From Modestobacter sp. VKM Ac-2984 (lineage in GTDB: Bacteria; Actinomycetota; Actinomycetes; Mycobacteriales; Geodermatophilaceae): a stretch of 64,000 nucleotides of DNA. Positions 19,153 through 27,422 of the stretch are shown here, piece after piece. A model generated the notes under the pieces. That model was not told the origin of the DNA, searched no databases, and saw nothing but the letters and a program-made list of their open reading frames with translations. Location of the stretch: the NCBI RefSeq assembly GCF_026967985.1, contig NZ_JAPVBJ010000006.1, forward strand, positions 62,001 to 126,000, in the 5' to 3' direction. Within the stretch, counting starts at the first letter, position 1. Every line of letters starts with the position of its first letter. The translations under genes were made by a program, and so were the position numbers.

Positions 19153-20139
19153 GTGGGGCACGAGCACGGCGGCATGGGTTCGATGCACGTCCCGGAGCTG
19201 CCGCCGACCGCCGGCCGGGTGCTGGGACTGGACCTGGCCGCCGCCTCGCCGGTGGCCTGGGTCGCCGTGCTGCTGGCCGTCGGCTACCTGGTCGGGCTGT
19301 GGCGGCTGCACCGCCGGGGGGTGGCCTGGGCGCCGTCCCGCACGGTCGCCTGGCTGATCGGCTGCGCCGCCCTGTTCCACGTCACCGCCAGCGGCCTGCA
19401 GAGCTACGGGATGGTGCTGTTCAGCCTGCACATGGTGCAGCACATGGTGCTGAGCATGATCATCCCGCTGCTGTTGCTGCTCGGCGCCCCGGTCACCCTG
19501 ATGTTGCGTGCCCTCCCCGCAGCGCAGGGGCCCGCGGGGGTGCCGCGGCGGGCGCTGCTCGGTGCGCTGCACAGCCGGCTGGGCCAGCTGGTCTCCTCGC
19601 CGTTCTTCACCATCCCGCTGTTCATCGCCAGCCTCTACGGCGTCTACTTCACCCCGCTGTTCGACGACCTCATGTCGACGACGGTCGGGCACACGTTCAT
19701 GCTGCTGCACTTCCTAATCACCGGGCTGCTGTTCTTCGGCCCGATCATGGCCATCGACCCGTGGCCCCGGCGTTCCGGGCACGGTGCGCGGATGCTGGAG
19801 CTGCTGCTGCCCGCTCCGTTCCACGCCTTCTTCGGCGTGATCGTGATGATGAGCAGCTCGGTGCTGCTGACCAGCTACGCCACCCCGCCGGAGTCCTGGG
19901 GCATCGACCCGCTCTACGACCAGGGGGCGGCCGGCGGCATCGCCTGGTCGTTCGGTGAGTTCCCCACTGTGCTGGTGCTGGCGGTGGTCTTCTTCCAGTG
20001 GACCCGGTCCGAGGAGCGGGCCAACCGGGCCGCCGACCGGACGCGCGACCGGGCGATCGCCCGGGGCGAGAGCGGCGAGGACCCGGAGCTGGTCGCCTAC
20101 AACGAGCGGCTGCGCCGCCTGGCCGCCCAGCACCCCTGA
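19153..20139 (+). CDS. CtaG-family cytochrome c oxidase assembly/copper protein
   Basis: 328 residues with about seven transmembrane helices, matching the caa3-type CtaG family. The first 13 residues (MGHEHGGMGSMHV) are rich in His and Met, suggesting a periplasmic copper-binding tail. Further conserved His residues occur in HMVQHMVL and HTFMLLHFLI. The start is GTG 19153 after GAGAGGA, and TACCGT at 19112-19117 is a candidate -10. The family is thought to help deliver copper to the oxidase. No oxidase genes are nearby. Confidence 0.82.
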   Translation: MGHEHGGMGSMHVPELPPTAGRVLGLDLAAASPVAWVAVLLAVGYLVGLWRLHRRGVAWAPSRTVAWLIGCAALFHVTASGLQSYGMVLFSLHMVQHMVLSMIIPLLLLLGAPVTLMLRALPAAQGPAGVPRRALLGALHSRLGQLVSSPFFTIPLFIASLYGVYFTPLFDDLMSTTVGHTFMLLHFLITGLLFFGPIMAIDPWPRRSGHGARMLELLLPAPFHAFFGVIVMMSSSVLLTSYATPPESWGIDPLYDQGAAGGIAWSFGEFPTVLVLAVVFFQWTRSEERANRAADRTRDRAIARGESGEDPELVAYNERLRRLAAQHP

Positions 20140-20157
20140 CCGGCCGGGCCGAGAGCC

Positions 20158-20712
20158 TCAGGAGGGACGGCGGGTGCGGGGGTGGTCGGCCGCGACCAGC
20201 GCCTCGACCAGGTCCTCCCGGGCCCGGGCCACGCGCGAGCGGATCGTGCCGATCGGGCAGCCCACCACCTCCGCGGCCTCGGCGTAGGGCAACCCGATCA
20301 GCTGGGTGAGCACGAAGGCCTCCCGGCGCTCGGGCTCCAGCCGGTCCAGCACGTCCTGCGCGGCGACCGACCCGCCCACCTCGTCCTCCGGCACGTCGCG
20401 GACCAGGTCGGCCAGGTCGGTGTCGTCGGAGACCAGCACCAGGCCGCGGCGCTTCCGGGCCCGCAGGTGGTCGGCGCAGACCCGGCGGGCGATCGACAGC
20501 AGCCAGGTGCGCAGCGACGACCGCCCCTCGAAGCCCGGCAGCGCCGGGAGCGCCCGCAGGAACGTCTCCTGGGTGAGGTCCTCGGCGACCTGGCGGTCGG
20601 CCAGGTGCGCGCACAGCCGCCACACGTCGGTCTGCGTCTCCCGGATCAGCGCGGCCTGAGCCAGGCTGTCGCCCTCGGCTGCGCGGGCAGCGAGACGTTC
20701 CAGCTGCCCCAC
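20158..20712 (-). CDS. ECF RNA polymerase sigma factor
   Basis: 184 residues with sigma region 2 (DVWRLCAHLADRQVAEDLTQETFLRAL and LRTWLLSIARRVCADHLR) and region 4 (LEPERREAFVLTQLIGLPYAEAAEVVGCPIGTIRSRVARAR). It starts at GTG 20712 behind GGAGGG with a 5-base spacer. The longer frame upstream has no such signal. It is divergent from a zinc-finger anti-sigma gene 47 bases away, so the pair probably shares an autoregulated promoter region. Confidence 0.88.
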   Translation of the reverse strand: MGQLERLAARAAEGDSLAQAALIRETQTDVWRLCAHLADRQVAEDLTQETFLRALPALPGFEGRSSLRTWLLSIARRVCADHLRARKRRGLVLVSDDTDLADLVRDVPEDEVGGSVAAQDVLDRLEPERREAFVLTQLIGLPYAEAAEVVGCPIGTIRSRVARAREDLVEALVAADHPRTRRPS

Positions 20713-20759
20713 GTGGACCCTCCGGGAACTCTGCGGTCGTCGGCGGCGACTATGCCACC

Positions 20760-21533
20760 GTGAGCTGTGCAGCATGTCGTGAGGCGGTCTCCGCCGACCT
20801 GGACGGCGAGTCCCCCGGCCTGCCGCAGACCTGGGTCGACGAGCACCTGGGCAGGTGCCCGGCCTGCCGCGGATGGGCCGAGGCCGCGGCGGAGGTGACC
20901 CGGCGGGCCCGGCTGACCCCGGTCGCGGCGGTGCCCGACGTGACCGCCGCGGTGCTGGGCCGGCTGCCCGCGGTGCAGCCGGCGGTCCGCTCCCGGGCGT
21001 GGCTGGACGCCGCCCTCCGGCTCACCCTGCTGGCCGTCGGCGCCGGTCAGCTGGCGGTCAGCCTGCCGGCGCTGCTGGGCGCCGGTGGTGCGGCAGCCGC
21101 CCCGGTGCACCTGGCGCACGAGACGGGGGCCTGGAACCTGGGGCTGGCCGCCTGCTTCCTCGGCGTCGCCGTGCTGCCGCGGCTGGCGGCCGGGGCCCTG
21201 CCCTTCCTGCTGCCCTTCACCGCGGTGCTCGCCTGGGTCACCGTCGGGGACCTCGGGGCCGGTCACGTGCACACCGGCCGGGCGGTCGGCCACCTGCTGC
21301 TGCTCGGCGGGGCCGTGCTGGTCAGCTGGCTCGCGCTGCGCAACCGCGGCGCCCGCACCGGGCCGACCGGGGAGCGGGTCGCCCGACCGGTGACGCGGTG
21401 GGCCACGGCTCGCGACGAGGACCTCGGCCGGTGGGCCGGGCGTCGGGCCGCCGGGCCGGCCGCTCGGGCCGCCGGGCCGGCCGCCCGGGTCGCGGTCCGG
21501 GTCGACCACGGCGGTCGGCGCGAGGCTGCCTGA
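20760..21533 (+). CDS. zinc-finger (zf-HC2) anti-sigma membrane protein
   Basis: 257 residues. The N-terminal zinc anti-sigma domain shows MSCAACREAVSADLDGE and the HxxxCxxC motif HLGRCPAC. About four to five hydrophobic helices follow (residues 80-200), then an Arg/Ala/Pro-rich C-terminal tail with repeated AAGPAAR units. It probably holds the divergently encoded ECF factor at the membrane. GTG 20760 is preceded closely by TATGCC, so the transcript may be leaderless. Confidence 0.82.
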   Translation: MSCAACREAVSADLDGESPGLPQTWVDEHLGRCPACRGWAEAAAEVTRRARLTPVAAVPDVTAAVLGRLPAVQPAVRSRAWLDAALRLTLLAVGAGQLAVSLPALLGAGGAAAAPVHLAHETGAWNLGLAACFLGVAVLPRLAAGALPFLLPFTAVLAWVTVGDLGAGHVHTGRAVGHLLLLGGAVLVSWLALRNRGARTGPTGERVARPVTRWATARDEDLGRWAGRRAAGPAARAAGPAARVAVRVDHGGRREAA

Positions 21534-21616
21534 CCGGGGCGCGGCTGGTTGACTGCCCGCGGTGACCAGTTGACCGGCGCCGTCGGCGCGACCGGCAGCG
21601 AACACGGAGGAAGCTC

Positions 21617-23554
21617 ATGGACCGTCGCCTGGCCCTGGTGCCGCTCGCTGTCCTGGTCCTGGCCGGCTGTACCGGTGACGGCGAGGACGACAGCGCGGAC
21701 GCGGCGGGGACACCGTCGACCGCGGCGTCCCGCGAGGTCGAGTGGGGCGCCTGCGGGTTCGACGTCCCGGCCGGGATCGACATCGAGTGCGGCACCCTCG
21801 AGGTGCCGGCCGACCGCGACGACCCGGGCGCCGGCACGGTCAGCCTGGCCTTCGGCGTCGTCGCCGCAGCGGCCGAGGAGCCGGCCGAGGAGCCGCTCGT
21901 CTACCTCTCCGGCGGGCCGGGCCAGGGTGCGCTGGAGATCGTGCCGCTCGCGTTCGGCGAGCTGTACGAGCCGCTCGCCCAGGAGCGGGACCTGATCCTC
22001 CTCGACCAGCGGGGGACGGGGCTGACCGAGCCCTCGCTGGCCTGCACGGAGTACAGCTCGTGGGTGCGGGAGTCGCTGGGCTCGGACGAGCCGGTGGAAG
22101 AGCTGGCGGCCCAGGCCACCGCCGCGCTCGAGGAGTGCCGGCAGCCGCTGGTCGACGAGGGCGTCGACTTCGACGATTACGACAGCGCGGCCTCCGCCGC
22201 CGACCTCGAGGACCTGCGCCGGGCGCTGGGCCACGAGGAGTGGGACCTCTACGGGATCTCCTACGGCACGCGGCTGGCGCAGACCGCCATGCGCGACCAC
22301 CCCGAGGGCATCCGGGCGGTGGTGCTCGACGCCTCCTACCCGATCGACGCCGACCTCTACGAGGAGACGCCGGGCAACGCCGCCCGGGCGCTGGAGGGGC
22401 TGTTCGCCGCCTGCGCCGCCGATGCCGGGTGCGCCGAGCAGCACCCCGACCTGGAGCAGACCGTCACCGACCTCGTCGCGGAGCTGGACGCCGAGCCCGC
22501 GACGGTCACGGTGCTCGACCCGACCACCGGCGAGCGGGTGCAGGGCCCGCTGGACGGCGCCGGCCTCGTCGGGTTCCTGTTCCAGAGCATGTACTCGACC
22601 GAGCTGATCCCCTTCCTCCCGGAGGTCGTCGAGGCGGCGGCGAACGACGACTTCGGCATGATCGGCCTGCTGCTCGGCGCCTTCTCCCAGCAGCTGGACC
22701 TGGTCAGCGTCGGCCAGCAGCTGGCCGTGCAGTGCGAGGAGGAGGTCAGCTTCAGCGACCAGGAGGTGGTGGCGGCGGCCGCCGCCGAGCACCCCCTGGT
22801 CGAGAGCTTCTTCGACAACGCGCCCACGATGGGGCCGGCCGTCTTCGACGTCTGCGCCGACTGGAACGCCGGCGAGCCCGACCCGGTGGAGAACGAGGCG
22901 CTGACCAGCGACATCCCCACCCTGGTGCTGGCCGGAGAGCTCGACCCGATCACCCCGCCGCGGTGGGGCGCGCAGCTGGCCGAGGACCTGGGCGACAGCG
23001 TCTTCGTCGAGTTCCCGTCGACCGGGCACGGCTCGGTGGGGACCCACGAGTGCGCGGTGCAGCTGACCCGCGACTTCCTCGCCGACCCGGACAGCGAGCC
23101 GGACGCCTCCTGCGTCGACGACGTCGAGCTCCCCGCCTTCACCCCGGAGGGCGTGGAGGTGGAGATGACGGCCTGGGAGAGCGAGGAGCTAGGGGTCGCC
23201 GGTCTCCGGCCGGAGGGGTGGTCCGAGGTGCTCCCCGGGGCGTTCCAGCAGTCGCCGCTGGTCTCGCTGGTGCAGCAGGTGGTGCCCGGGGCGACGGCCG
23301 ACCAGGTGCTCCAGCAGGTGGCCGCGCAGCTGGGCACCGGTGAGCCCCTGGAGCCGGTGGACCAGCGTGAGACCGGGGCGGCCACCTGGGACCTGTACCG
23401 GCTCGACGACCTCGGCCAGCGGGTCGACCTCGCCCTGGCCGACACCCCGGCCGGGCTCGCCGTGGTGCAGCTGACCGCGAGCCCGGCGCGCAGCGACGTC
23501 TACCGGGAGCAGGTCTTCGACCCGGCCGTGGCAGCGTTCGCCCCCGGCGCCTGA
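21617..23554 (+). CDS. secreted alpha/beta-hydrolase lipoprotein, tripeptidyl-aminopeptidase family
   Basis: 645 residues. Lipobox LAGC puts the acylated Cys near residue 19. The hydrolase domain has an oxyanion region YLSGGPGQG, a nucleophile elbow GISYGT (GxSxG), an acid in LAGELDPITPP and a catalytic His in STGHGS, so the triad looks complete. This is the TAP/SlpD-like family that trims peptides outside the cell. The protein continues about 130 residues beyond the usual end of the family. I do not recognise that C-terminal domain, which starts near PAFTPEGVEVEM. A good Shine-Dalgarno (GGAGG) precedes ATG 21617. Confidence 0.82.
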   Translation: MDRRLALVPLAVLVLAGCTGDGEDDSADAAGTPSTAASREVEWGACGFDVPAGIDIECGTLEVPADRDDPGAGTVSLAFGVVAAAAEEPAEEPLVYLSGGPGQGALEIVPLAFGELYEPLAQERDLILLDQRGTGLTEPSLACTEYSSWVRESLGSDEPVEELAAQATAALEECRQPLVDEGVDFDDYDSAASAADLEDLRRALGHEEWDLYGISYGTRLAQTAMRDHPEGIRAVVLDASYPIDADLYEETPGNAARALEGLFAACAADAGCAEQHPDLEQTVTDLVAELDAEPATVTVLDPTTGERVQGPLDGAGLVGFLFQSMYSTELIPFLPEVVEAAANDDFGMIGLLLGAFSQQLDLVSVGQQLAVQCEEEVSFSDQEVVAAAAAEHPLVESFFDNAPTMGPAVFDVCADWNAGEPDPVENEALTSDIPTLVLAGELDPITPPRWGAQLAEDLGDSVFVEFPSTGHGSVGTHECAVQLTRDFLADPDSEPDASCVDDVELPAFTPEGVEVEMTAWESEELGVAGLRPEGWSEVLPGAFQQSPLVSLVQQVVPGATADQVLQQVAAQLGTGEPLEPVDQRETGAATWDLYRLDDLGQRVDLALADTPAGLAVVQLTASPARSDVYREQVFDPAVAAFAPGA

Positions 23555-23579
23555 CCGACCCGGCGCCTGACCGACCGGA

Positions 23580-24815
23580 CTACGCGGGGACGGCGTCGCG
23601 CAGCACCGGGCAGCTCATGCACCGCGGGCCGCCCCGGCCGCTGCCCAGCTCCGACCCGGCGATCGGGAGCACCTCGATGCCGGCCTTCTCCAGGGCGGCG
23701 TTGGTGACCGTGTTCCGCTCGTAGGCGACGGTGAGCCGCGGGGCCAGCGCGAGGGTGTTGTTGCCGTCGTCCCACTGCTCGCGCTCGGCGGTCACCGGGT
23801 CGAGGCCGGTGTCGATCACCCGCAGCCGGTCGATCCCCATCGCCTGCGCGGCGGCGATCAGGAACGGTTGCGGGCCCCGCACCGACAGCTCGCTGGTGTC
23901 GCCGGCCTCGGGCGACTGGTCGCCGGCCGTCACGGTCCAGGCCTGCAGGTGGTCGGCGATCGCCGGGTACATGACCATCGCGTCGACGTCGACCATGGTG
24001 GCGACGGTGTCCAGGTGCATGGTCGCCCGCTGCTGGGCGATCGGCACGACGAGCACCGTGTGCGCCAGCCCGCGGGCGAACACCCGCCGGGCCAGCCGCT
24101 CGGCACCGCCGGGCGTGGTCCGCTCGCCCACCCCGACGGCGACGACCCCCGCGGCCAGCAGCAGCACGTCGCCGCCCTCCAGGTGCTCCAGGTGCGGGCC
24201 GTAGAGCTGGCCGACCCCGGTGAACCGGGGGTGGTGGGTGTACAGCGCCGCGGTCAGCGCGCTCTCCCGGTCGCGGGCCGGCATGGCCAGCGAGGTGACG
24301 GCGACCTGCCCGCCGACCCACACCGAGGAGTCGCGGGTGAACATCAGGTTGGGCAGCGGCGGGACGACGAAGTCCCCGCGTCCCATCAGCTCGTAGGCCA
24401 ACCCCCTGCCGCCGCGCAGCTCGTCGTGCGCGACCCCGGTGATCAGCGCCGTGGCGAGGTCCTGGGGCGCCAGGCCGTCCAGGTGGGCGGTGGTGGCGTG
24501 CTGCAGGGTGGCGCCCAGCCGCGGCTCGTCGACGGCGGCGGCGATGACCTCCGCGCGGGCGGCCGGCAGCGCCATCACCTCGGCCAGCAAGCGGTCCAGG
24601 TACAGCACCTCGACCCCGCGCTCGGTGAGCGCCGCGGCGAACGCGTCGTGCTCCTCCTGCGCGCGGGCCACCCAGGGGACGCCGTCGAAGAGCAGCTCGT
24701 CGTTGTTGCGCGGGGTGAGCCGGCGCAGCTCGGCGCCGGGGCGGTGCAGGAGGACGGTGCGGAGCCGGCCGACCTCGCTGGTCACGCCGGGGGTCGCAGG
24801 GATCGGGGCAGACAT
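23580..24815 (-). CDS. arcA: arginine deiminase
   Basis: 411 residues. It hydrolyses L-arginine to citrulline and ammonia. Catalytic and substrate motifs of the guanidino-modifying fold are visible: FTRDSS, LEGGD, a histidine in [12 protein letters not shown], and the nucleophile Cys in the C-terminal RCMSCPV. The start ATG 24815 gives the family N-terminus [18 protein letters not shown]. No arcB, arcC or arcD is adjacent, so this is not an ADI fermentation operon. It may serve arginine catabolism or pH balance. Confidence 0.93.
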   Translation of the reverse strand: MSAPIPATPGVTSEVGRLRTVLLHRPGAELRRLTPRNNDELLFDGVPWVARAQEEHDAFAAALTERGVEVLYLDRLLAEVMALPAARAEVIAAAVDEPRLGATLQHATTAHLDGLAPQDLATALITGVAHDELRGGRGLAYELMGRGDFVVPPLPNLMFTRDSSVWVGGQVAVTSLAMPARDRESALTAALYTHHPRFTGVGQLYGPHLEHLEGGDVLLLAAGVVAVGVGERTTPGGAERLARRVFARGLAHTVLVVPIAQQRATMHLDTVATMVDVDAMVMYPAIADHLQAWTVTAGDQSPEAGDTSELSVRGPQPFLIAAAQAMGIDRLRVIDTGLDPVTAEREQWDDGNNTLALAPRLTVAYERNTVTNAALEKAGIEVLPIAGSELGSGRGGPRCMSCPVLRDAVPA

Positions 24816-24917
24816 GCCCCGAGCCTGCTGGATCTTGCTCGGGTCGGCCAGCCCGGATCGGGTGAGTCCGCCGGTGCGGTCCCGCCGGGGAACCGGCGGT
24901 CGTGGTGGACTGCGGCG

Positions 24918-25172
24918 GTGACGCCTGCCGACCGCCTCGCTCCGCCGGCCGCCCGGGGCGGGCAGCCGCGCTGGCTCGTCGTGCTGCTGGCCGCGGGACT
25001 GTCGCTGCTCGTGGCCGCGCTGCTGCTCTTCCTGCTGGGGCTCCTCCAGGTGGTGCGGATCGGGTCGGCCGGGCTGCTGCTGGTGCTCGTCGTGGCCGCC
25101 GTCGCCGGTGGCTACGCCGCCCGTGCACTGGCGGCCAGGCTCCCGCCGCCGGGCTGGCGCCCGCCCGGCTGA
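24918..25172 (+). CDS. small two-helix membrane protein
   Basis: 84 residues from GTG 24918: a short polar N-terminus ([17 protein letters not shown]), two hydrophobic helices separated by QVVRIGSA, and a Pro-rich tail. A stem of CCGCCGG and CCGGCGG with GGAA loop (24882-24899) precedes it. I do not recognise the family. It is divergent from arcA with no obvious Shine-Dalgarno, so its coding status rests on the membrane-protein composition. Confidence 0.55.
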   Translation: MTPADRLAPPAARGGQPRWLVVLLAAGLSLLVAALLLFLLGLLQVVRIGSAGLLLVLVVAAVAGGYAARALAARLPPPGWRPPG

Positions 25173-25280
25173 CCGGCGTGTCGGGCCGCTGGCGCAGAGT
25201 GGCTGGTCAGGGCGGAGCGCCCCGATCAGGGCAGCCTCTCCTGGCTGGCGGGCGTCCCGCGGAGCTGTCAGCCTCGGGTC

Positions 25281-25571
25281 ATGACCCAGATGCTGGACAT
25301 GCCCCAGGTGCAGGACTGCTCGGTCGACAGCTGTTCGTACAACGCCGACCACGCCTGCCACGCCGGCGCCATCACCGTCGGCGGCGACCACGCCCACTGC
25401 GGCACCTTCGTCGAGATCTCGTTCCGTGCCGGGCTCGAGCGGACCGGCGTCGTCGGCGCCTGCCACCGCTCGGACTGCGTGCACAACGAGGCCCTCGAGT
25501 GCCGTGCGTCCGCGGTGCAGGTCGGTTCGGGCGCTGACGCGGCCGACTGCCTCACCTACAGCACCCGCTGA
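25281..25571 (+). CDS. DUF1540 Cys-rich protein
   Basis: 96 residues with two copies of a Cys-rich unit. The first is [20 protein letters not shown] followed by HCGTF, the second [20 protein letters not shown] followed by DC. This pattern is that of the DUF1540 domain, presumably metal-binding, function unknown. It begins at ATG 25281. A terminator follows the stop closely. Confidence 0.8.
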   Translation: MTQMLDMPQVQDCSVDSCSYNADHACHAGAITVGGDHAHCGTFVEISFRAGLERTGVVGACHRSDCVHNEALECRASAVQVGSGADAADCLTYSTR

Positions 25572-25576
25572 CCCCC

Positions 25577-25602
25577 GCCGGCGTCCCTGCGGGGATGCCG
25601 GC
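25577..25602. terminator. bidirectional hairpin between convergent genes
   Basis: An 11-base stem (25577-25587 with 25592-25602, one G-U pair) with a four-base loop fills the gap between the DUF1540 stop at 25571 and the stop of the minus-strand gene at 25603. Confidence 0.75.
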
Positions 25603-26031
25603 TCATGCGACCAGCTGCTCCAGCTCGTCGGCGCCGGCCACCGGCTCCAGGGCCAACGTCGGCGTGCGCAGCACGCTGTCGGAGACCGAGAGCGCCGCGA
25701 TCGGGTCGCCGTCGTCGACCAGGACGGCGCGGCCCGCGGCCGCGACCGGTCGCAGTGCGGCGAGCACGGTGCGCCGGTCGTCCGCGGCCAGGCCGTCGGT
25801 CAGGTGGTCGACCAGGACGACGGACGCCGGCCCGGTGCGCGCTCCTTCGACGGCGTCCAGCCGCTGCTGCACGCCGTCGCCGGGTGCGGCGGTCAGTCGC
25901 ATCACGGCGAGGGAGGCGTGTCCTCCGGCGCACCGGGCGCTGCCCGGGTCCAGGGCGGCCATGGTCTCCGCCCGCGCCCCCGTCGGACCCAGCAGCACCG
26001 TGACACCGCCGACCGGCAGTCGCAGACCCAT
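25603..26031 (-). CDS. degenerate ABC-ATPase-like P-loop protein under an iron box
   Basis: 142 residues. The N-terminal segment [18 protein letters not shown] sits exactly like a Walker A region, but GxGK[ST] reads ARAE, so the nucleotide-binding Lys is missing. [11 protein letters not shown] resembles a Walker B/D-loop, and VDDGDP sits near where an H-loop would be. It therefore looks like a shrunken ABC ATPase domain that cannot bind ATP normally. An IdeR/DtxR-type box lies 22 bases upstream of the ATG. No transporter partner is adjacent. The function is unknown, and I infer an iron-regulated accessory or regulatory protein. Confidence 0.65.
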   Translation of the reverse strand: MGLRLPVGGVTVLLGPTGARAETMAALDPGSARCAGGHASLAVMRLTAAPGDGVQQRLDAVEGARTGPASVVLVDHLTDGLAADDRRTVLAALRPVAAAGRAVLVDDGDPIAALSVSDSVLRTPTLALEPVAGADELEQLVA

Positions 26032-26052
26032 CACACCCACCCTCGCGTCGAG

Positions 26053-26071
26053 TGAGGCGAGGCTAACCTGA
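26053..26071 (-). promoter_or_regulatory. IdeR/DtxR-type iron box
   Basis: TGAGGCGAGGCTAACCTGA matches the consensus TWAGGTTAGSCTAACCTWA in 15 of 19 positions, with one half-site (GCTAACCT) intact. It lies just upstream of the minus-strand gene at 25603-26031, the position expected for repression by iron-loaded IdeR. Confidence 0.68.
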
Positions 26072-26108
26072 CCGGACCGCCCTGCGCCAGTCGCCGGGGC
26101 GAGAGTGG

Positions 26109-26474
26109 TCAGGAGGGTGCCGGCCGGTCCGGGTCTCCGGCGGCGGACGACGCTGCGCCGTCCCGGGGCAGCAGTCGGGACAGCCCGGCTCGCGCCAGCG
26201 CCGGCTGCAGTTCGGCGGGCACGGCCAGCAGCCGCAGTCGTCCCCCGTGGCGCTCGGGCTTGCGGCTGAGGTGCACCAGCAGCTGCAGCCCCGCCGCGTC
26301 GATCGCGGTGACCGCGGAGAGGTCCGCCCGGTCCGGCCAGGCCGACGGTGGGACCAGCAACCGGAAACGGCGCACGACCTCCCGGTCGATCCGGCCGGAG
26401 AGCCGCAGCAGCGGACCGGTCTCGTCCTCGCCCGGAACGACCTCGCCGGCGGCAGGATCGAGGCCGCTGGACAC
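26109..26474 (-). CDS. STAS-domain protein without a phosphorylatable serine
   Basis: 121 residues from GTG 26474. The STAS fold is seen in LRLSGRIDREVVRRF, ADLSAVTAIDAAGLQLLVHL and GRLRLLAVP. The segment normally carrying the regulated Ser (DSSG or DSAG) reads DAAG, so control by an anti-sigma kinase in the SpoIIAA manner is unlikely. A SigB/SigF-type promoter lies at 26484-26507, which makes the transcript leaderless or nearly so. It is probably part of the general stress or partner-switching network. Confidence 0.75.
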   Translation of the reverse strand: MSSGLDPAAGEVVPGEDETGPLLRLSGRIDREVVRRFRLLVPPSAWPDRADLSAVTAIDAAGLQLLVHLSRKPERHGGRLRLLAVPAELQPALARAGLSRLLPRDGAASSAAGDPDRPAPS

Positions 26475-26483
26475 AGTGCACCC

Positions 26484-26507
26484 GTACCCCGGTCGAGCTG
26501 CCGAAAC
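26484..26507 (-). promoter_or_regulatory. SigB/SigF-type stress promoter
   Basis: On the minus strand GTTT (26507-26504), a 14-base spacer and GGGTAC (26489-26484) match the actinobacterial SigB/SigF consensus GTTT-N14-16-GGGTA. The GTG of the STAS gene is at 26474, so transcription should begin at or within a few bases of the start codon. Confidence 0.72.
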
Positions 26508-26615
26508 GTGTCCGGGTGACGCCGACCACCTGCTGGGGGGTGTTCGTGCAACCGATCCCGTCCACCCAGCGGGAAGGGTGGTCCACTCTCTGGTCCGACG
26601 GTGCAGGGTGACGGG

Positions 26616-27410
26616 GTGGACACGTACACGCACGGGCACGCCGAGCCGGTCCTGCAGGCCCACCGGTGGCGCACGGCGGAGAACTCGGCGGGGTACCTGC
26701 TGCCCTGGCTGCGCCCGGGGCTCGACGTCCTCGACGTGGGCTGCGGCCCAGGCACGATCACCGTCGACCTCGCGGCCCGGGTGGCGCCGGGGCGGGTGGT
26801 CGGGCTCGACGTGTCGCCCGCGCCGCTCGCGGAGGCCCGGGCGCTGGCCGAGCGGGCCGGCGTGGCGGTGGAGTTCGGGGTCGGCGACGGCTACGCGCTG
26901 GCCGCCACCAACGACTCCTTCGACGTCGTGCACGCCCACCAGGTGCTCCAGCACCTCACCGACCCGGTCGCCGCGCTGCGCGAGATGGGCCGGGTCTGCC
27001 GGCCCGGTGGGCTGATCGCCGTCCGCGACGTCAACTACGCCGCCACCACCTGGTTCCCGGCGTCCGCGGGGCTGGACCGCTGGCTGGACCTCTACCAGAG
27101 CGTGGCCCGGGCCAACGGGGCCGAGCCGGACGCCGGCCGGCGGCTGCGGTCCTGGGCGCACGCCGCCGGGCTGCGGGACACGGTGGCGACGACGTCGGCC
27201 TGGTGCTTCGCGACCCCCGACGAGCGGGCCTGGTGGGGACGCTCCTGGGCCGGGCGGGCGACCGCCTCGGCCTTCGCCGAGCAGGCCGTGGGCGACGGGC
27301 TCGCCACCCCGGGTGAGCTGGAGACGATCGCCGCGGCCTGGTCGGACTGGGCCGAGGCCGACGACGGCTGGCTGGGCATGCTGCACGGCGAGCTGCTCAT
27401 CCGGGTGTGA
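26616..27410 (+). CDS. SAM-dependent class I methyltransferase
   Basis: About 264 residues. Motif I is VLDVGCGPGTIT, motif II lies around VGLDVSP, and motif IV is FDVVHAHQVLQHL, so it is a Rossmann-fold SAM methyltransferase of the Methyltransf_11 type. I chose GTG 26616 (VDTYTHGHAEPVLQAHRWRTAENSA), where relatives I recall begin. GTG 26601 is in frame and possible. The acceptor substrate is unknown. It is divergent from the STAS gene and convergent with the MFS gene. Confidence 0.85.
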   Translation: MDTYTHGHAEPVLQAHRWRTAENSAGYLLPWLRPGLDVLDVGCGPGTITVDLAARVAPGRVVGLDVSPAPLAEARALAERAGVAVEFGVGDGYALAATNDSFDVVHAHQVLQHLTDPVAALREMGRVCRPGGLIAVRDVNYAATTWFPASAGLDRWLDLYQSVARANGAEPDAGRRLRSWAHAAGLRDTVATTSAWCFATPDERAWWGRSWAGRATASAFAEQAVGDGLATPGELETIAAAWSDWAEADDGWLGMLHGELLIRV

Positions 27411-27422
27411 CGTCCGGCCGGG

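Noticed and set aside
21440-21500. Repeated GCCGGGCCGGCCGC stretch as a minisatellite
   Set aside because: It is a short low-complexity Ala/Pro/Arg tail inside the anti-sigma gene and keeps the frame. It is not a distinct repeat element.
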